The notes under the pieces are model-generated. The model made no database searches, was not told the origin of the DNA, and worked only from the letters and a program-made list of their open reading frames with translations. DNA of 64,000 nt from assembly GCA_037039925.1 (NCBI GenBank), contig JAXRKP010000427.1, positions 23,625 to 87,624 on the forward strand. Reading direction: 5' to 3'. The position numbers and the translations under genes are program-made. Shown here piece after piece: positions 29,613 through 42,444 of this stretch; the stretch's first letter is position 1; each line of letters starts with the position of its first letter. This DNA comes from Doris montereyensis (lineage: Eukaryota > Mollusca > Gastropoda > Nudibranchia > Dorididae).

Positions 29613-29768
29613 GGTCAAAACCAACCTGGAAAATGATTTGATTTTGAATAACTCAACAATAGAAAACTTGTAAGTTTGCAAGTTACACAAACTGTATTTT
29701 TATGATCGTATGAATCGTAAAGGAGGTGTTACACAATTAGCACCGGTATCATAATAATAATAAAAAAA

Positions 29769-29808
<40 letters not shown>
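29769..29808. repeat. (GAT)n microsatellite
   Basis: Thirteen ATG/GAT triplets. Confidence 0.97.
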
Positions 29809-29934
29809 GTGCAAAATATCACAGCCATAATCTGTCGATTATTTTTTTAGATATAACGGTACTTATTCAACAAAGCCATTTAACTTTAACACGCACACAC
29901 ACACAAAAACACACACACACACATACACAATATA

Positions 29935-30430
29935 ATATATATATATATACGTTGGTCCCTGATAGGCTTAGGTTGGTCCACATAACGTGAGTGTGCATTG
30001 GTACAATTTTCGCTTTAATGGAGGAAAAATACGTTCATACATACACATACATACACACACATACATACACATACATACACACACGTACACACGATATACG
30101 TTGGTTCATATAGCATGAATGTGCATTCGTACAAATATCGCTTTAAGTGAGGAAAAACACGTTCACACACATACACACACACATACACACACACACATAC
30201 ACACAATATACGTTGGTCCGTATAACGTAAGTGTGCATTCGTACAGTGTCATTTAATGGAGGGAAAACACGTCCACACACATACACACAGACATACACAC
30301 AGACATACACACAATATACCTTGGTCCATATAGCGTGAGTGTGCATTCGTACAATTGTGGCTTTAATGGAGGGACAACATGTTCACACACACACAAACAC
30401 ACACACAAAACACACACACACACATACGTA
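29935..30430. repeat. ~105-110-bp tandem repeat with CA-rich half, 4 copies
   Basis: Each unit joins a unique half (acgttggtccatatagcgtg, gtgcattcgtacaa, tttaatggagg) to a cacacatac microsatellite half. The open frames on the minus strand that span it are repeat artefacts. Confidence 0.93.
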
Positions 30431-30832
30431 TTCGCTCGATTCTCTCACGAAACAGAGTGTGCTGATCTTAATGGTTAAGAAAAAGAGCTTCAAACACATA
30501 ATTTGCCAGTACAATTAGGGACTCAATACATAATAAAACGTAAAAAAAAGAAATTACTTTCTGATAAATTAATAAACCCTGATCAGCCTCTATCACCATA
30601 ATTTTATCAATTATTGTTGCATTATTGCTTTCAATTTCGTTAACATTTAATTTTACATGATAATAAATTAATATATTATGTACATGCCAATATATTTATC
30701 TTACAATATCATGCAATGGAAATCAATCCTGCTGCCTTATAAGGAATGCCATCTTCAGCGTAGCTTGCCTTGCAACATTTTGTTAAAACGTAACATTCAT
30801 TATAATCAATATTCTGTAGACATCCTCCAATG

Positions 30833-30837
<5 letters not shown>

Positions 30838-30862
<25 letters not shown>
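30838..30862. repeat. (TA)n microsatellite
   Basis: About 12 TA dinucleotides. Confidence 0.95.
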
Positions 30863-30863
<1 letters not shown>

Positions 30864-30910
30864 CTACAGTCATAAAACGCACACATCAATTCCTGCCATC
30901 GCTCACATTG

Positions 30911-30916
30911 TTTATT
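30911..30916 (-). promoter_or_regulatory. Polyadenylation signal for the E2 gene
   Basis: AATAAA on the minus strand, about 70 bases past the E2 stop at 30984. Position and orientation fit; no transcript evidence. Confidence 0.5.
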
Positions 30917-30983
30917 GTATTTAGTTCAAATGCTAATAATTTGAAATCCAATAGATCAATTCTCTTCCAGTTCCAGCTTCCAA

Positions 30984-31074
30984 TCAAGACATACGATCGT
31001 ATTTTCTCTTACCGAGCAAACCACATCGGAGAGAAACTGTCACTTTACGAAGGAATATGTCCCACGTCTCGCCA
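30984..31074 (-). CDS. E2 exon 3 (C-terminus)
   Basis: After caatttcag: GETWDIFLRKVTVSLRCGLL, then GKRKYDRMS and TGA. The phase matches exon 2, and the sequence fits the last UBC helix (compare the FEQNVQRSMRGG region of UBC12). Confidence 0.8.
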
Positions 31075-33611
31075 CTGAAATTGAAAGAAATTATTTCTGA
31101 TCAACATTACTGCTTTCTATTCTAAACTAATTATTCTTTATGGCTAAACTCAAATGATGAATTGTGTTTGTTGTACGTGTAAGTGAAAGAAAGCAAACCT
31201 CACAAAACCTGAGATAAAACGTAAGGGTGCAAGGATACATTTTTTTAAAAACCCAGAGAAACCCTCATATTTTTGAGAAGATCGAAAATTCCACTTTTTT
31301 TAAATATTGAGAATGATGGTAATTTTCAGTAAGTAGATGTAAACATGTTATTAGTGTTATAGTTTTTTTCTTTCTCCTTACTTCAATTCCATTTTATAAA
31401 CGTTATTTTTGATGCTACAAAAGCTCAACTACGGTACTACCACCGTCTATCAATTCACCCAACCATACACCAACTAACCAACCAACATACCAACCATCTA
31501 TCTACGCCACACACTGCATATATTTATTATATATATATGTATTATTTGTATGGGTATATATATATATCTAGTTTACTTCTGTAATATAAACTTGATGTGA
31601 AGCTATTTGTTCACTTTTTTGATGTTTTTGTCTACATGACTGCCTGTCTATCTATCTATCTATTTGATAATATATTAATTATTACGTGCATTAAAAAAAT
31701 ATTTTTGGATATAATTTGTCTATCAGTCTAATGATATAACCTACGTATCCTTCGTTCTACATAATAAGATGTGAATAAAGGTTTAATGGCCCCTGAAATA
31801 TAATGCAACTACTTCTTGTAACAACAAAAACACTAAAATAACAACAAAAAAAAACAACAATTAAAATAACAAAACAACGTTTTTTAAAACAAACAAAAAA
31901 CAACACACATATCACCCCCCCCTCCCAACTCCAAAAAATAGAAGAAAAAAGAGTGCTTGTGCGAAATCAGGAACTAATTGAACTATACGGATGAGTTAAA
32001 ACCAACTAAACATACTCTGGCACAGCCGAGCTGGGAAGGGGATCTTCCAGGTTTGGGTAATTCAACAGAAACAAGAGTGCCATCAGGCAGCTGTCCAAAC
32101 CCAAACCGGACTGCCAATCCTCGGACAACACATTGATACACACATGACCGCTCCTGTAACTGATGTTGGGGTGGTACAAGGTGGATAGACATTTGACTTC
32201 CGGTGGCGTCGCAGGATACCCTATACTGGCTTGTACCTAGAGGTCAAGTGCAAACAGTAAGGGGAGTTAATAAATTTTGGAACGGGATTGCATGGCAATT
32301 TGTTGGAATGGTTGGGGGAGGGAGGGGGGGCGATGAGTAGTAGTGGTACATGAAACAATCACCTAAATGCCTGTTTCGCCTTAATGCCCGCAATCTCGGG
32401 GAAAACGATTTTTTTGCTATATAAGTTGCCCCTCAAAATGCCCGTTTAAAAACAAAGATTTTCGCCAAAATGCCCAGTCTCAACGGCAACTGCAGGTATC
32501 TTTTTTCCAAAGTATCGTAAAATACACCCGTAGTTGATTAAATATGATGTTTTTCTTTATCAAACATGTAATCCGATCGCTAATAGGGCTTATGCCTGTC
32601 AACAACGTGCCATGCATTGCAACCACCCTTAGTTACCTATCCATGGTAGGCCCTAATGTACTAAACGTTGACCAATCTCTCTTCATAACTCCACCCACTG
32701 TACAACACATCCTTTGTCCCATTACATCACTGGTTTATCATCGGGCAATTAGAATTGAACAGTCTTCCGGACTCCGCCCACATCTCTTTCTTGATGTCGT
32801 AAGTGGCATGCAATCACCTGGCGTCTTTAGACCGGACGTTCATCGAGATCGAGGGACAAAGTGTGAACAGTTTTATTGCCCACATGTGTGGCATTGTCCG
32901 TATCCTAGGCCCCCACAGTGAGGTATTATGGTGGTAGGCCTCGGTCGTATCCAATGTGACTTCGGGTCTTCTTGGTGAGAGACGGTCAACCCATCCACGC
33001 CTTCACCACCTTAGTGTGTCAGGTGCCCCCTTTTCTCGCATTAAATTTTTGTGTACAGCTGATGACTTTTCCAAAACAAACGATCTGGCTATGATTCTTT
33101 ATCTTTGTCCGTCTGTTGTCTTTATTTTAACATAATGATTATGAATTGAAGGAGTTGAAAGATTCGTGTTAATTTATTCACACATTGGTCCCATTGGATG
33201 AGGCTTTTCTTTATCCAGTTTTTCTAATCCAAATTTGCATAATTACACAAGTCATAAGTCACGTGATTGTAGTGTGGATTATGCCAGTTAATGAGGAAAC
33301 ACTGGATCAGGTCCTTTTTCTCTTAGCCTCCATAGCAGCAACTTGAATTCTACACAGCTACACACAGATCTACATCTTGAAAATAAAAATGACTTAACCA
33401 GAAAATGATTTACAAAAGAAGCTTTAAATCCTGGACGAAATTGACAAATCACTAAGGAAGCCCAACTTCACAGAAATAAACCTACCACCGTGCCCCTGAC
33501 ATACTTTCGTCTAAATGCCCTTTTCGCCTAAATCGTAAATGTCCGTTTTGTCTGCTTCCCAAGCACCGAGCATTTAGGCGGTCACTACTGTTACTAGAAG
33601 TAATAGTAGTA

Positions 33612-33686
<75 letters not shown>

Positions 33687-34282
33687 CATGTAGTAGTAAC
33701 TAGTAGTAGTAGTAGTAGTAGTAGTAGTACATGTAATAGTAGTAGTAGTGGTAGTACTATACTAATAGTAGTAATAGTAGTAGTAGTAGTAGTAGTAGTA
33801 GTATAGTAGTAGTAGTAGCAGAAGCAGCAGTAGTAGTAGTAGCAGTAGTAGTAATAGTAGTAGTAATAGTAAAGGAAGAAGAAGTAAAAAGGAGGAGAAG
33901 ATGGTAGAGGAGAAGGAGGAGGATGAGAAGAATGGTGATAATGATGATGATGATGATGATGATGGTGATACCCGATATACCGGTAATAATAAGATGAGCC
34001 AACGAAAGAAAAACAGAAGTTGGTAATTAATAATTCAGTTACGTTACACTCTAAGAAATACCGTTGAATATAATTGTTAACAACTTGACTTACTTTGAAA
34101 ACGCAGACGGCTCCTTGATAAGGCCCATCGTTTGGTTTTAAAGTTACCAGGAGACAGGGGCTGGTATCTTTGACGCTTGACGGTGAAACAATGATAGATA
34201 TTTGGCCATTAGTATCACGATCAATACGCTTCATCAGCTTGAAACTTTCTTTCAAAAAATTCCTTTGGTTGGTAGACGACAT
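30984..34282 (-). CDS. E2 conjugating enzyme, UBC12/UBE2M-like (whole gene, 3 exons)
   Basis: An E2 takes ubiquitin or a ubiquitin-like protein from an E1 onto its active Cys and passes it on with an E3. Joining 34282-34094, 32236-32016 and 31074-30984 gives one open frame of 166 residues with matching phases (0, then 2). Seen in order: an N-terminal helix (LKESFKLMKRI); LVTLKPNDGPYQGAVCVFK (about 45-63); GYPATPPEVKC (69-79); the HPN motif (85-87); the active-site Cys96 in GHVCINVL; EDW (102-104); NLEDPL; and a C-terminal helix FLRKVTVSL. The GYPxxPPxVKC, YHPNI, EDW and EDPL blocks read most like the NEDD8 enzyme UBC12, but it is diverged and could serve another modifier. The HPN-to-Cys spacing is one residue longer than usual. 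The length fits a core UBC domain. Confidence 0.88.
31090..32010. other. E2 intron 2
   Basis: AT-rich, with short TA runs, a C-run near 31914 and A-rich stretches. No element recognised. Confidence 0.5.
32016..32236 (-). CDS. E2 exon 2: HPN motif and catalytic Cys
   Basis: Acceptor ctctag, then VQASIGYPATPPEVKCLSTL, YHPNI, GHVCINVLSEDW, and on to LEDPLPSSAVP(D). Phase 0 in, phase 2 out at gtatgt. A different frame of the same bases (minus strand, 31983-32192) is also open and hides this exon. Confidence 0.88.
32362..33585. mobile_element. Possible DNA transposon with CGCCTAAATGCCC-type ends
   Basis: The left side shows cacctaaatgcctgtttcgcc and further aaatgccc motifs. The right side shows cgcctaaatc and ends with the inverse, gagcatttaggcggt. 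An open frame of 125 residues (32544-32921, plus) lies inside, but I cannot relate it to a transposase. The element would sit wholly in E2 intron 1. Tentative. Confidence 0.35.
33598..33965. repeat. (AGT)n, then AAG/GAT microsatellite in E2 intron 1
   Basis: About 280 bases of AGT repeats with small interruptions, then gga/gaag and (GAT)n. Confidence 0.97.
34094..34282 (-). CDS. E2 exon 1 (start codon)
   Basis: ATG at 34282-34280 begins MSSTNQRNFLKESFKLMKRI; 63 codons, ending VCVFK at a gtaagt donor, phase 0. Beyond the donor the frame runs on into a (AGT)n intron microsatellite, which makes a misleading 278-residue open frame. Confidence 0.88.
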
Positions 34283-35630
34283 TATGTCCAATAAATAGTA
34301 CAATATATGTAAACACAATCTGGTAGTAGATCAACACTCGTGTGGCTGTGGATGGCGCAGGCAATCGGGGGGGGGGGGGGGGACGTTGTTTTATTTTATT
34401 TTTCTTATTTGATCTACGGCTTTCCTTCCGTGGCACGTTGACTTATTCAGATATTTTCATCCAGACCTGCTGCTGCTGCTGCTGCTGTTGTAGAAATATA
34501 TTCCTGTCTATTATTTTTAATTTGTATCTCACACGATTGATCTTTTGTTTTCATTGCGATTTACCTTGTCAGTCATAAGCGGTGATTGCAAAGTGTATCT
34601 TTGTGTATCTCTCTCACGAAGCTTCACGCGCTGATGTAAAAGTGAAATCATCTATATACAGCCGGTGCTCCGAGCAGTAAGTATTAACCAGGTCTGAAAA
34701 GTCAAACTAAAGGCCTACAGGTGCAATATCCGCCATTGTTTGTTGGTTGACAATGGTGACCTGACCGATGTTATTGATTTGCTATATCTTTTTTACGAAA
34801 AAACAACAACATAACAACAATAAAATTATAACATCCACACAGTTTGTAGTTGGCAGGCAAAACATGTAGATTCCTCTCTGCTCACATTTCAATCATTCCA
34901 GGTGCATTCATCGTCAACTCCTTCATCGCTGCGGGGAAACCGCCAGTCGCCTCTTAGTCTTAGACTTAATATTATATACAGTTGCATGAGTGACGTCACA
35001 ATACTACGGTCTTACTTCGCGGAACGGGAAACAAAGTACTTTTATCTAAAATGCTTCGCAGCGAAGGTGATTGCCAGATGGGATAGTATATTCAGTGTAA
35101 AATATAATACCATGTAAACAGCAAAGACGGGCTGGAATTCGGTGGTTAGACTTAAGTTACAGTTTTTTAAAACAAGATAGTGCCCCCCCCCCCTCCCTCC
35201 CCCTCCCCACGCAACTCCCAACAAAAAACAAACAACAACAGCAACAAAAAACCAAACAAACAAACGACAACATCAACAATAACACATAACCCAAAGAAGG
35301 ATTCCAAAGACTATACTTCTTATTCACTTTTCGCTTTTCCAGTTTCTGATCTGTGGCCTTATCATTTTTTAAGTTTATTTATTGTTTATACAAGGACATC
35401 GTGCACAATAAGTTTTTGACCCTATTGAGGCCATAGAATAGGCTGTACAACGATAATATTGACATGTACATTAAAATTAAATCTGTTTCTTCGAGAACTC
35501 GTTTACATGTACTGTTTGGCTACACGTCATGAGGCAGGCTTCGTTGTGTATCTTAGATTTTAATGAACATACACAAAACAAAACAAAACAACAGAAGAAA
35601 AAAAAACAGCAATAAAAAAAAACTGGCAGG
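34283..35630. other. Region upstream of the E2 gene, promoter side
   Basis: Contains G14 (34368-34382), a short CTG repeat near 34470, C-runs near 35181 and A/C-rich simple sequence near 35220-35290. No TATA box or exon can be placed with confidence. Confidence 0.4.
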
Positions 35631-36034
35631 TGTCAAACAAACCCACGACGGTACAGCACACCACTGATATTATGACACCAATTGAAATATATATCTGGCA
35701 ACAAAATCCCATGTGTACATACATGCGATGGTTGTGCTTCGCGGAAGAAATACCATAGACATCCAGATGTCCACCTCCTCTGCACTAGGGGACACGCAGT
35801 CGTTACCAAGTCATCACTATCTGCGTTTATCCAATAAAATAGATTTGACACCAATAGAAACAGAACAACCATGTGACATTTTCTGTGTAATCTTTCGTTA
35901 GGCAACAAACAAAGATTACCCACACACTTATACCTCCTCACACAGTGTTATATCACAGGGGGAAAACAGACAGAAGGAGAACAAAGAGGGCAAATAAAGA
36001 GAACAGTCAAGAAAGGGATGCATTATCATTATTG

Positions 36035-36665
<631 letters not shown>

Positions 36666-36689
36666 TATTATGTAAATCTACCAGAATTG

Positions 36690-37055
36690 GGGGAAAGTTA
36701 TGTCTGACAAAACTTTGTAGGCCCATTACATTTGAAAAGGCTACTACTGTACCTGTGGCTAACTCTAGTACAATTCAGTAGATAAGTAGGTCGGCCTGAC
36801 ACTACACGTTGGTCTGGCTTCCAATCGCCCATGACAAAGTAGAATGAAAGAGAGGAGTTATGAATTGCGAATGCGTGGAGATATCGCCATGGCAAATTTC
36901 AAAGCTACTTGAAAATAAATGGAGGACGTTGGGAAGTAGTATGTTTGGATGTCCTCCCTAGTGGCAGACGCTAGGGATAATTCTGGATGTCTACGTAGTC
37001 TCTTCCTTGCTCCGCGGAGGCAAGTTAGCTAAATACGACTGTTTAAAAAAACAAC
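36690..37055. other. Non-genic sequence between microsatellites
   Basis: Nothing recognised; a 65-residue minus-strand frame shows no family resemblance. Confidence 0.45.
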
Positions 37056-37059
37056 CCCA

Positions 37060-37345
<286 letters not shown>

Positions 37346-37364
37346 CTCTCCCCCTCTCTTTCCT

Positions 37365-37548
<184 letters not shown>

Positions 37549-37970
37549 CCCTCTCTATCTATCTATCGCTCCCCCCCCCCCCACGCACACACATACATAA
37601 ACACTCGCATGCACACAAACACACACAAGCAGGTACACACCGCGCAAAACATATATTATTCATAAATATGATATTCCTTGGCTGATAGGCAATGTTTTGA
37701 TCTTCGTATCCTCAGGCTTTACACGGGCACACCCCCCCCCCCAATTCTCACACACTCACACATACACATGTACATCCATAAGTGCACCCATGCACTAATC
37801 CATACAGTGATCCCTTAAGCGAATACAGAATACATGGATTTTTCAAATTTTATTTTTATAAACATTTTTCTTTTGGGGTTGAGGGGATCTGGAGGGTGTC
37901 GCTAATATTCCTCTAAGCTGTGCGCGTGTGTGCATGTACAACAGGTAGAAAAAGTATGCACGGTTGAGAA

Positions 37971-38351
37971 ATGTTTACCCACCTCGATGAAAAACAACAT
38001 TCTGTACAACATAAAAAATACATCACACAAATAATGTACGCACACAGACTACAAATTCTTCTTACCAGTGACAGCAGCAACCGCAAAGATGACATTGATA
38101 ACTTTCTTTTGAATCTTGCCTCTTCTCAAACAACAAAACTGTTGGAACTCCCATGTTGTGCTAGTCTCAAAGGTACACAATGTGAATGTCATACTGTTAA
38201 TTTTGCGGTCAACTTGTTTTTAACAAGTCGAATTCATCATGAGTTGAACTTGAAAAAAGACCTGATGAAACAACAAAAGACACAAGAGGCTAGCAAAACT
38301 TCAGCACAGCTGATTTTTCTCCTCACCTTCAAGCAAACCCTGCTTCTGTGA
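37971..38351 (+). CDS. Unrecognised 126-residue open frame
   Basis: One of few open frames here that is not low-complexity. It contains RLQILLTSDSSNRKDDIDNF and LNLASSQTTKLLELPCCASL. I do not recognise a family, and no splice sites or conserved neighbours support it. It could be chance or an old transposon piece. Confidence 0.2.
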   Translation: MFTHLDEKQHSVQHKKYITQIMYAHRLQILLTSDSSNRKDDIDNFLLNLASSQTTKLLELPCCASLKGTQCECHTVNFAVNLFLTSRIHHELNLKKDLMKQQKTQEASKTSAQLIFLLTFKQTLLL

Positions 38352-38399
38352 TCGTGAGCATCTAACTTCCCTTTATGCTTCAGTAACTACACTTGTAGG

Positions 38400-39190
38400 A
38401 TCTTATGAGCCTAAAATACACGTCATATGAGCCCTTAAAAATTCTAAAACTCTTGTTCCCTCTTGATCAATCCATTTTAAAGCATAAACTTGTCATTTAA
38501 TTTTATTTTAAGGGCCATGTGTATAATCTTACTTTTCCCTTTCTGTCTGTCTTTCTTTCTTTTAAAAAATTCTTCTGTCTCTTTCTTTCTCGCTGTGTAT
38601 TTTTTCTTTCTTTCTTTATTCTCATTCCTTCTTAAGCCAACATTATGTCAGCATTAAATGTCTATTAATAGAAATATAAGATAATTGTTATAGATCTGGT
38701 CAGCGTATCCAAACTTTTAGGTTTTGTTATTATTTGTGCTTCTTGTCTGTCACCATACTTTTTTCCAGTCTGAAATGCTATTACAGTGTTGATAAATATG
38801 GAAAGGGGGGGGGGGGGGGGGGACTGAGACACTGGTTTTGTTTCAATTTGTTGTTATATTTTTGAGTATGCTCTTGTCTTTTGATTTATTATTTTATTTG
38901 TAAGGGGAAAGAACTAGATCTAATACTAACAGCCCGTATAAAATTTTTAGTTTCTCCCAGTTATCTTCCATTACCTGCTTTATCCCTATAACACTATCGG
39001 GAAAAGATTATCGCATGGTTATTAGGTCTTGCTAGAATTTTATTTAATAGTAAGTTCAAGCATTTTTGCTCGCGATTCTTAATCAATTGACCCTGAAAAA
39101 TAGATAACAGTAACATTTCAAGACAGTAATTTTGTAAACAAACTTCGTCGACCTCCCGTTATTTTTAGCCCAGCAGCTAAATGAGATGAA
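38400..39190. other. Non-genic sequence
   Basis: T-rich, with a G15 run at about 38807-38822. Nothing else recognised. Confidence 0.45.
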
Positions 39191-39194
39191 AGAC

Positions 39195-39351
39195 GTCACT
39201 TCCTTCGACCAATGAAATTACTTGAAAATGGTAACAGAGCGTGCCTGACGACCAATGCTATAACATCAAAACAACGCGATGGGGGAATGACAACAGTTTC
39301 ATGTGCAGAAGAATGTTTCGAGATTTTGACTCTTATCTTTACATGTTTCTG
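39195..39351 (+). promoter_or_regulatory. Possible promoter and first exon of the Ser/Pro-rich gene
   Basis: Two CCAAT motifs (about 39209 and 39251) precede ATG at 39301. The frame from it reads MCRRMFRDFDSYLYMFL up to a good gtaagt donor at 39352. Phase 0 here does not directly match the phase-2 entry of the exon at 41495, so another exon would be needed. Weak. Confidence 0.25.
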
Positions 39352-39929
39352 GTAAGTCATATTTTTCAAACACTATTATAATTTTATATTACGTTTTAAC
39401 AAAAACATTCACATTCCCAATTTAAATAGCAATGGACCGAGTCGTGTGATCACAATATAATGAATATTTGCGTCAACATTTTATTTATAGTCGGTCACCT
39501 TATCATGTTCGATCATGCTCGACCCGAGCAGCAGTGCGAGCCGTGTCATGCTTACATTTGACGATATGCTATGATGAGGTATTGTTGGTGGAACCTATCA
39601 ACACTAGTTATAGAACCTAAATCAGGATTCAAGACCTAGAGATACTAGACAGAGAGATTTTAGATTTAGACGTTGGTCTTGATCTATGTCAGACAAATAG
39701 GCTTAAGTATATTCTTACTCTAGAATGAGATGTAAATAGATCTAGATTAGATCTAGATATATATGCCTTTTCTTATGGATACTGTTTTCCCATAAATGTT
39801 TTGGTTTGTTTACTAGTTATATTGTACTGATTTTCATTGACTTATTATGGTCTACATCCATACAACCACACCTAGATTTAAATAAAAGTTTTAAAATCTT
39901 GTCAGCGGAACATAAATGTAAAGAAAACC

Positions 39930-40192
39930 CAAAGGAAGTTCCCCAAGGCCATTACAGTCCATAAAGCTGGAGCTTATCCTAGTTTCAATTAATATCGTGA
40001 AGCAAAACAGGTGATAATAATCACCTCCTGGACAGGAGGCTAATGTTACGCAGATCTTTTAGTTTTACTCCCAAGCTAGTGCTTCAACTCAGTTGCAACT
40101 GGGAATAGTGGGGAAAATGTGTTTTAAGTGTCTTTCCCAAGAAACATAATGTTGGACCTAGCATTGCTAACCGCTTCGGCCACAGACACCTT
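39930..40192 (-). mobile_element. SINE family B, copy 5
   Basis: Inverse of the 11288 copy: ccattacagtccataaagct, acttaaaacacattttcccc (inverted) and a degraded head with ggccgaagcggtta at the right. Confidence 0.75.
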
Positions 40193-40199
40193 AAATAAA

Positions 40200-41390
40200 T
40201 AGTGACATCTTTTAAACTTTAAATGCAAAAACCACCCTTCAATTCATTTGCATGTATTCTTTTTTAAGATGATTGCTATAGATTTTGATTAATTATAGAT
40301 AGATTATGTTTGTGTTTGTTGATATGCTGAATGTTTGTGCAGAAAAGTAAATGTAGCCCACTTTCCATTTGATATGTGTGAGGCAAAGATAAGAGAATAA
40401 TCTTTCTATCATTAATGTATTTTAGAAATATTTCAGGAAGTAAAATTGCACAATGCGGCAGTTCAATTTTGTACGCCACTGGCAGAATTATATAAGGAAG
40501 GTAGTATTCATTAAAGGGGTTGTATGGAAAGAGAGACTTTTTTCATTCATATTTAACTTTGTTTTCTGTCTATTAAGATAAGCCATATAGTATCTATTAC
40601 TAGCTGGATCTAATCTCTTGTTTTTGTTTGTGTCACTAAACCAATAAATTTGTTGATCCACTAAGAATTTTCTTCATGCTCAATAGCGAAAAATGAATTA
40701 TCTATTAGAAGTAAACTTTTTAGAATAACAATGAATATGGCTGACTGTCATCTCTTTTTTATGAATTCTTTGTGTTTTGATCATTTTAAATATGAAAGTC
40801 CATTATCTGAGCTTACTGTCACTTGAAAATCTTGGGTTGTGATTTAAGTGCCTCAAACTTTTCAACAAATAAGTTCATTTTGTTTAGAAGTTTGAATTGT
40901 ACCACAATAATGTAGGCTTACCATATGTTGAAAATTAAGTTTGATTTATCTTTAAAGGTAGACTACGAACAGAAATCAGGTGGCTGTTGCTATGGAATTT
41001 CTCCTTGTAATGCCTCCTTTAGAATTCTAATTTTGAACTTGCACTTTGTTTGATGATCAAAATAAGACGGTGAAGGTTTATCGTGAGCTGAAAATGCTCC
41101 GTGCTCATTTTCTCATTTAGATTTTCTTTTAATCATATGCAAATATAACAAGAGTGTAATCTATCAGCATGATATATAATTCTTTTCAGTAGCATGTGAA
41201 CAATTATTAGCCTGAAATAATATTCCATCAAGACAAACATAGACTGAAGAAATGAGGAATTAGGCTTATGTTTAGGGTTAAAGTAAAGCTTTGTTGATGT
41301 AAATTACAAAACTTGGCTTATAGATCACATGTTGTAGTACAGGTAGCATACATTTTTTAATTTTCTCCATCAAGTTAAATATATTATGGA
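40200..41390. other. Probable intron of the Ser/Pro-rich gene
   Basis: AT-rich and unique-looking, with no element recognised. A short open stretch after ctttaaag at about 40960 could be an exon but has no support. Confidence 0.4.
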
Positions 41391-41494
41391 AAGTTGGTGT
41401 GGGCATTAAAAGGAAGACAATTTTTTACAAGATCAACTTCAACAAGACATTTTCATTCATTTTATTTTTCTCATCTTCTTCAAAAAAAATTAAG

Positions 41495-42440
41495 CTCTGA
41501 GTCCTGGCCCTGGCTGCAAGATGACAACTACTGGATTTCCTACGCATTTCAGCCTCAACCACCATCACATCCAAAAACAAATACCGGAAAACGAGGACCT
41601 TCATTACCAATAGCCATTTTGTCACCCAGCGATGACAGCGAAAGCGATGTCAGCATCACTGATTTCAGTCCCCCATCCAACAGCAGACTCACTGCCACAG
41701 AGTCATCCATAGCTTCTGTACCCCCTTTACCAAGCCCACGAAGTCACTTGACCAACAAGAAGCCAGGGCTATCTCTGGTACACAGTCCACGATCATCAGT
41801 CAGTAACAACAACAACAACTCATCAAACTCATTACCAACCACCAATGTCACCCTTCACAACATCCATAACAGTGGAACACAACCTCTCACAAATTCAAAT
41901 TCACTTAATTCTTCAGGACCCTCCAATACTGTTTCATCGTCATCGTCGTCGTCCTCCACCTCCTCATCTCTGCCACCATCATTGCCAACGCCCTCTAGTG
42001 GCACTAAAACCTTACCACCAACCATTACCATCCCACCACAGAACAATGCAACTCACACAGCCATGCCAGCATTGTCTAGCTCTGCTCTGAGTCCGACCAC
42101 GTCATCTCAAAGCGCAAACACTAACAGCAATAGCACGTCACATGATAGCCACAAGGAAAACAACAGCCCGTCAGCCAGTCCCCGCAACTGTTCTTGCAGT
42201 CCCAGTTCCAATTCCAATTTTGCCTACGAGCATGATCATGATTACGACAACGTGGCATCGCCTTGCAGCAGTACAGCGAGTGGACCCACCTACATCCGTC
42301 CAGTTGGATTCCAGCACCATGCCCAAGAGTTCATAGTTAAAACAAAGCCTAAGAAGAAAAAGACGTCAGCAGCTCCGATCAATTTTCGAGAAGGATTTAA
42401 GAAAAGGAGCCAACTACTCCTAAGCTGAAGCCTAAAAGAG
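41495..42440 (+). CDS. Internal exon of an unnamed Ser/Pro/Asn-rich protein
   Basis: The acceptor is a pyrimidine tract ending ttaag at 41494; phase 2 in. The frame starts (S)SESWPWLQDDNYWISYAFQP, then PIAILSPSDDSESDVSITDF. A long Ser/Thr/Asn/Pro-rich stretch follows (NNNNNSSNS, a Ser run, PPSLPTP), and then a more conserved-looking end, GPTYIRPVGFQHHAQEFIVK with KPKKKKTS. As written it stops at TGA 42426. One extra A in the AAAA near 42404 instead gives KKKEPTTPKLKPKR, running to a gtgaga donor at 42441 in phase 1. The exon at 49243 accepts exactly that phase. Such composition suggests a disordered regulatory or adaptor protein, nuclear or cytoplasmic. I do not recognise the family. Confidence 0.7.
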
Positions 42441-42444
42441 GTGA

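Noticed and set aside
31983..32192. 69-residue minus-strand open frame starting MSIHLVPPQ
   Set aside because: A different frame of the same bases encodes the UBC core with HPN and Cys; this one is the shadow.
33482..34318. 278-residue minus-strand open frame
   Set aside because: Only its first 63 codons from ATG 34282 are real (E2 exon 1). The rest reads through the donor into (AGT)n intron repeat.
35633..35941. 102-residue minus-strand open frame
   Set aside because: No recognisable domain, no splice context, and an overlapping plus-strand frame of similar quality; not enough to call a gene.
41425..41494. N-terminal extension of the Ser/Pro-rich exon (start at 41394)
   Set aside because: The frame is open, but this part is T-rich acceptor tract, and the exon begins after the AG at 41494.
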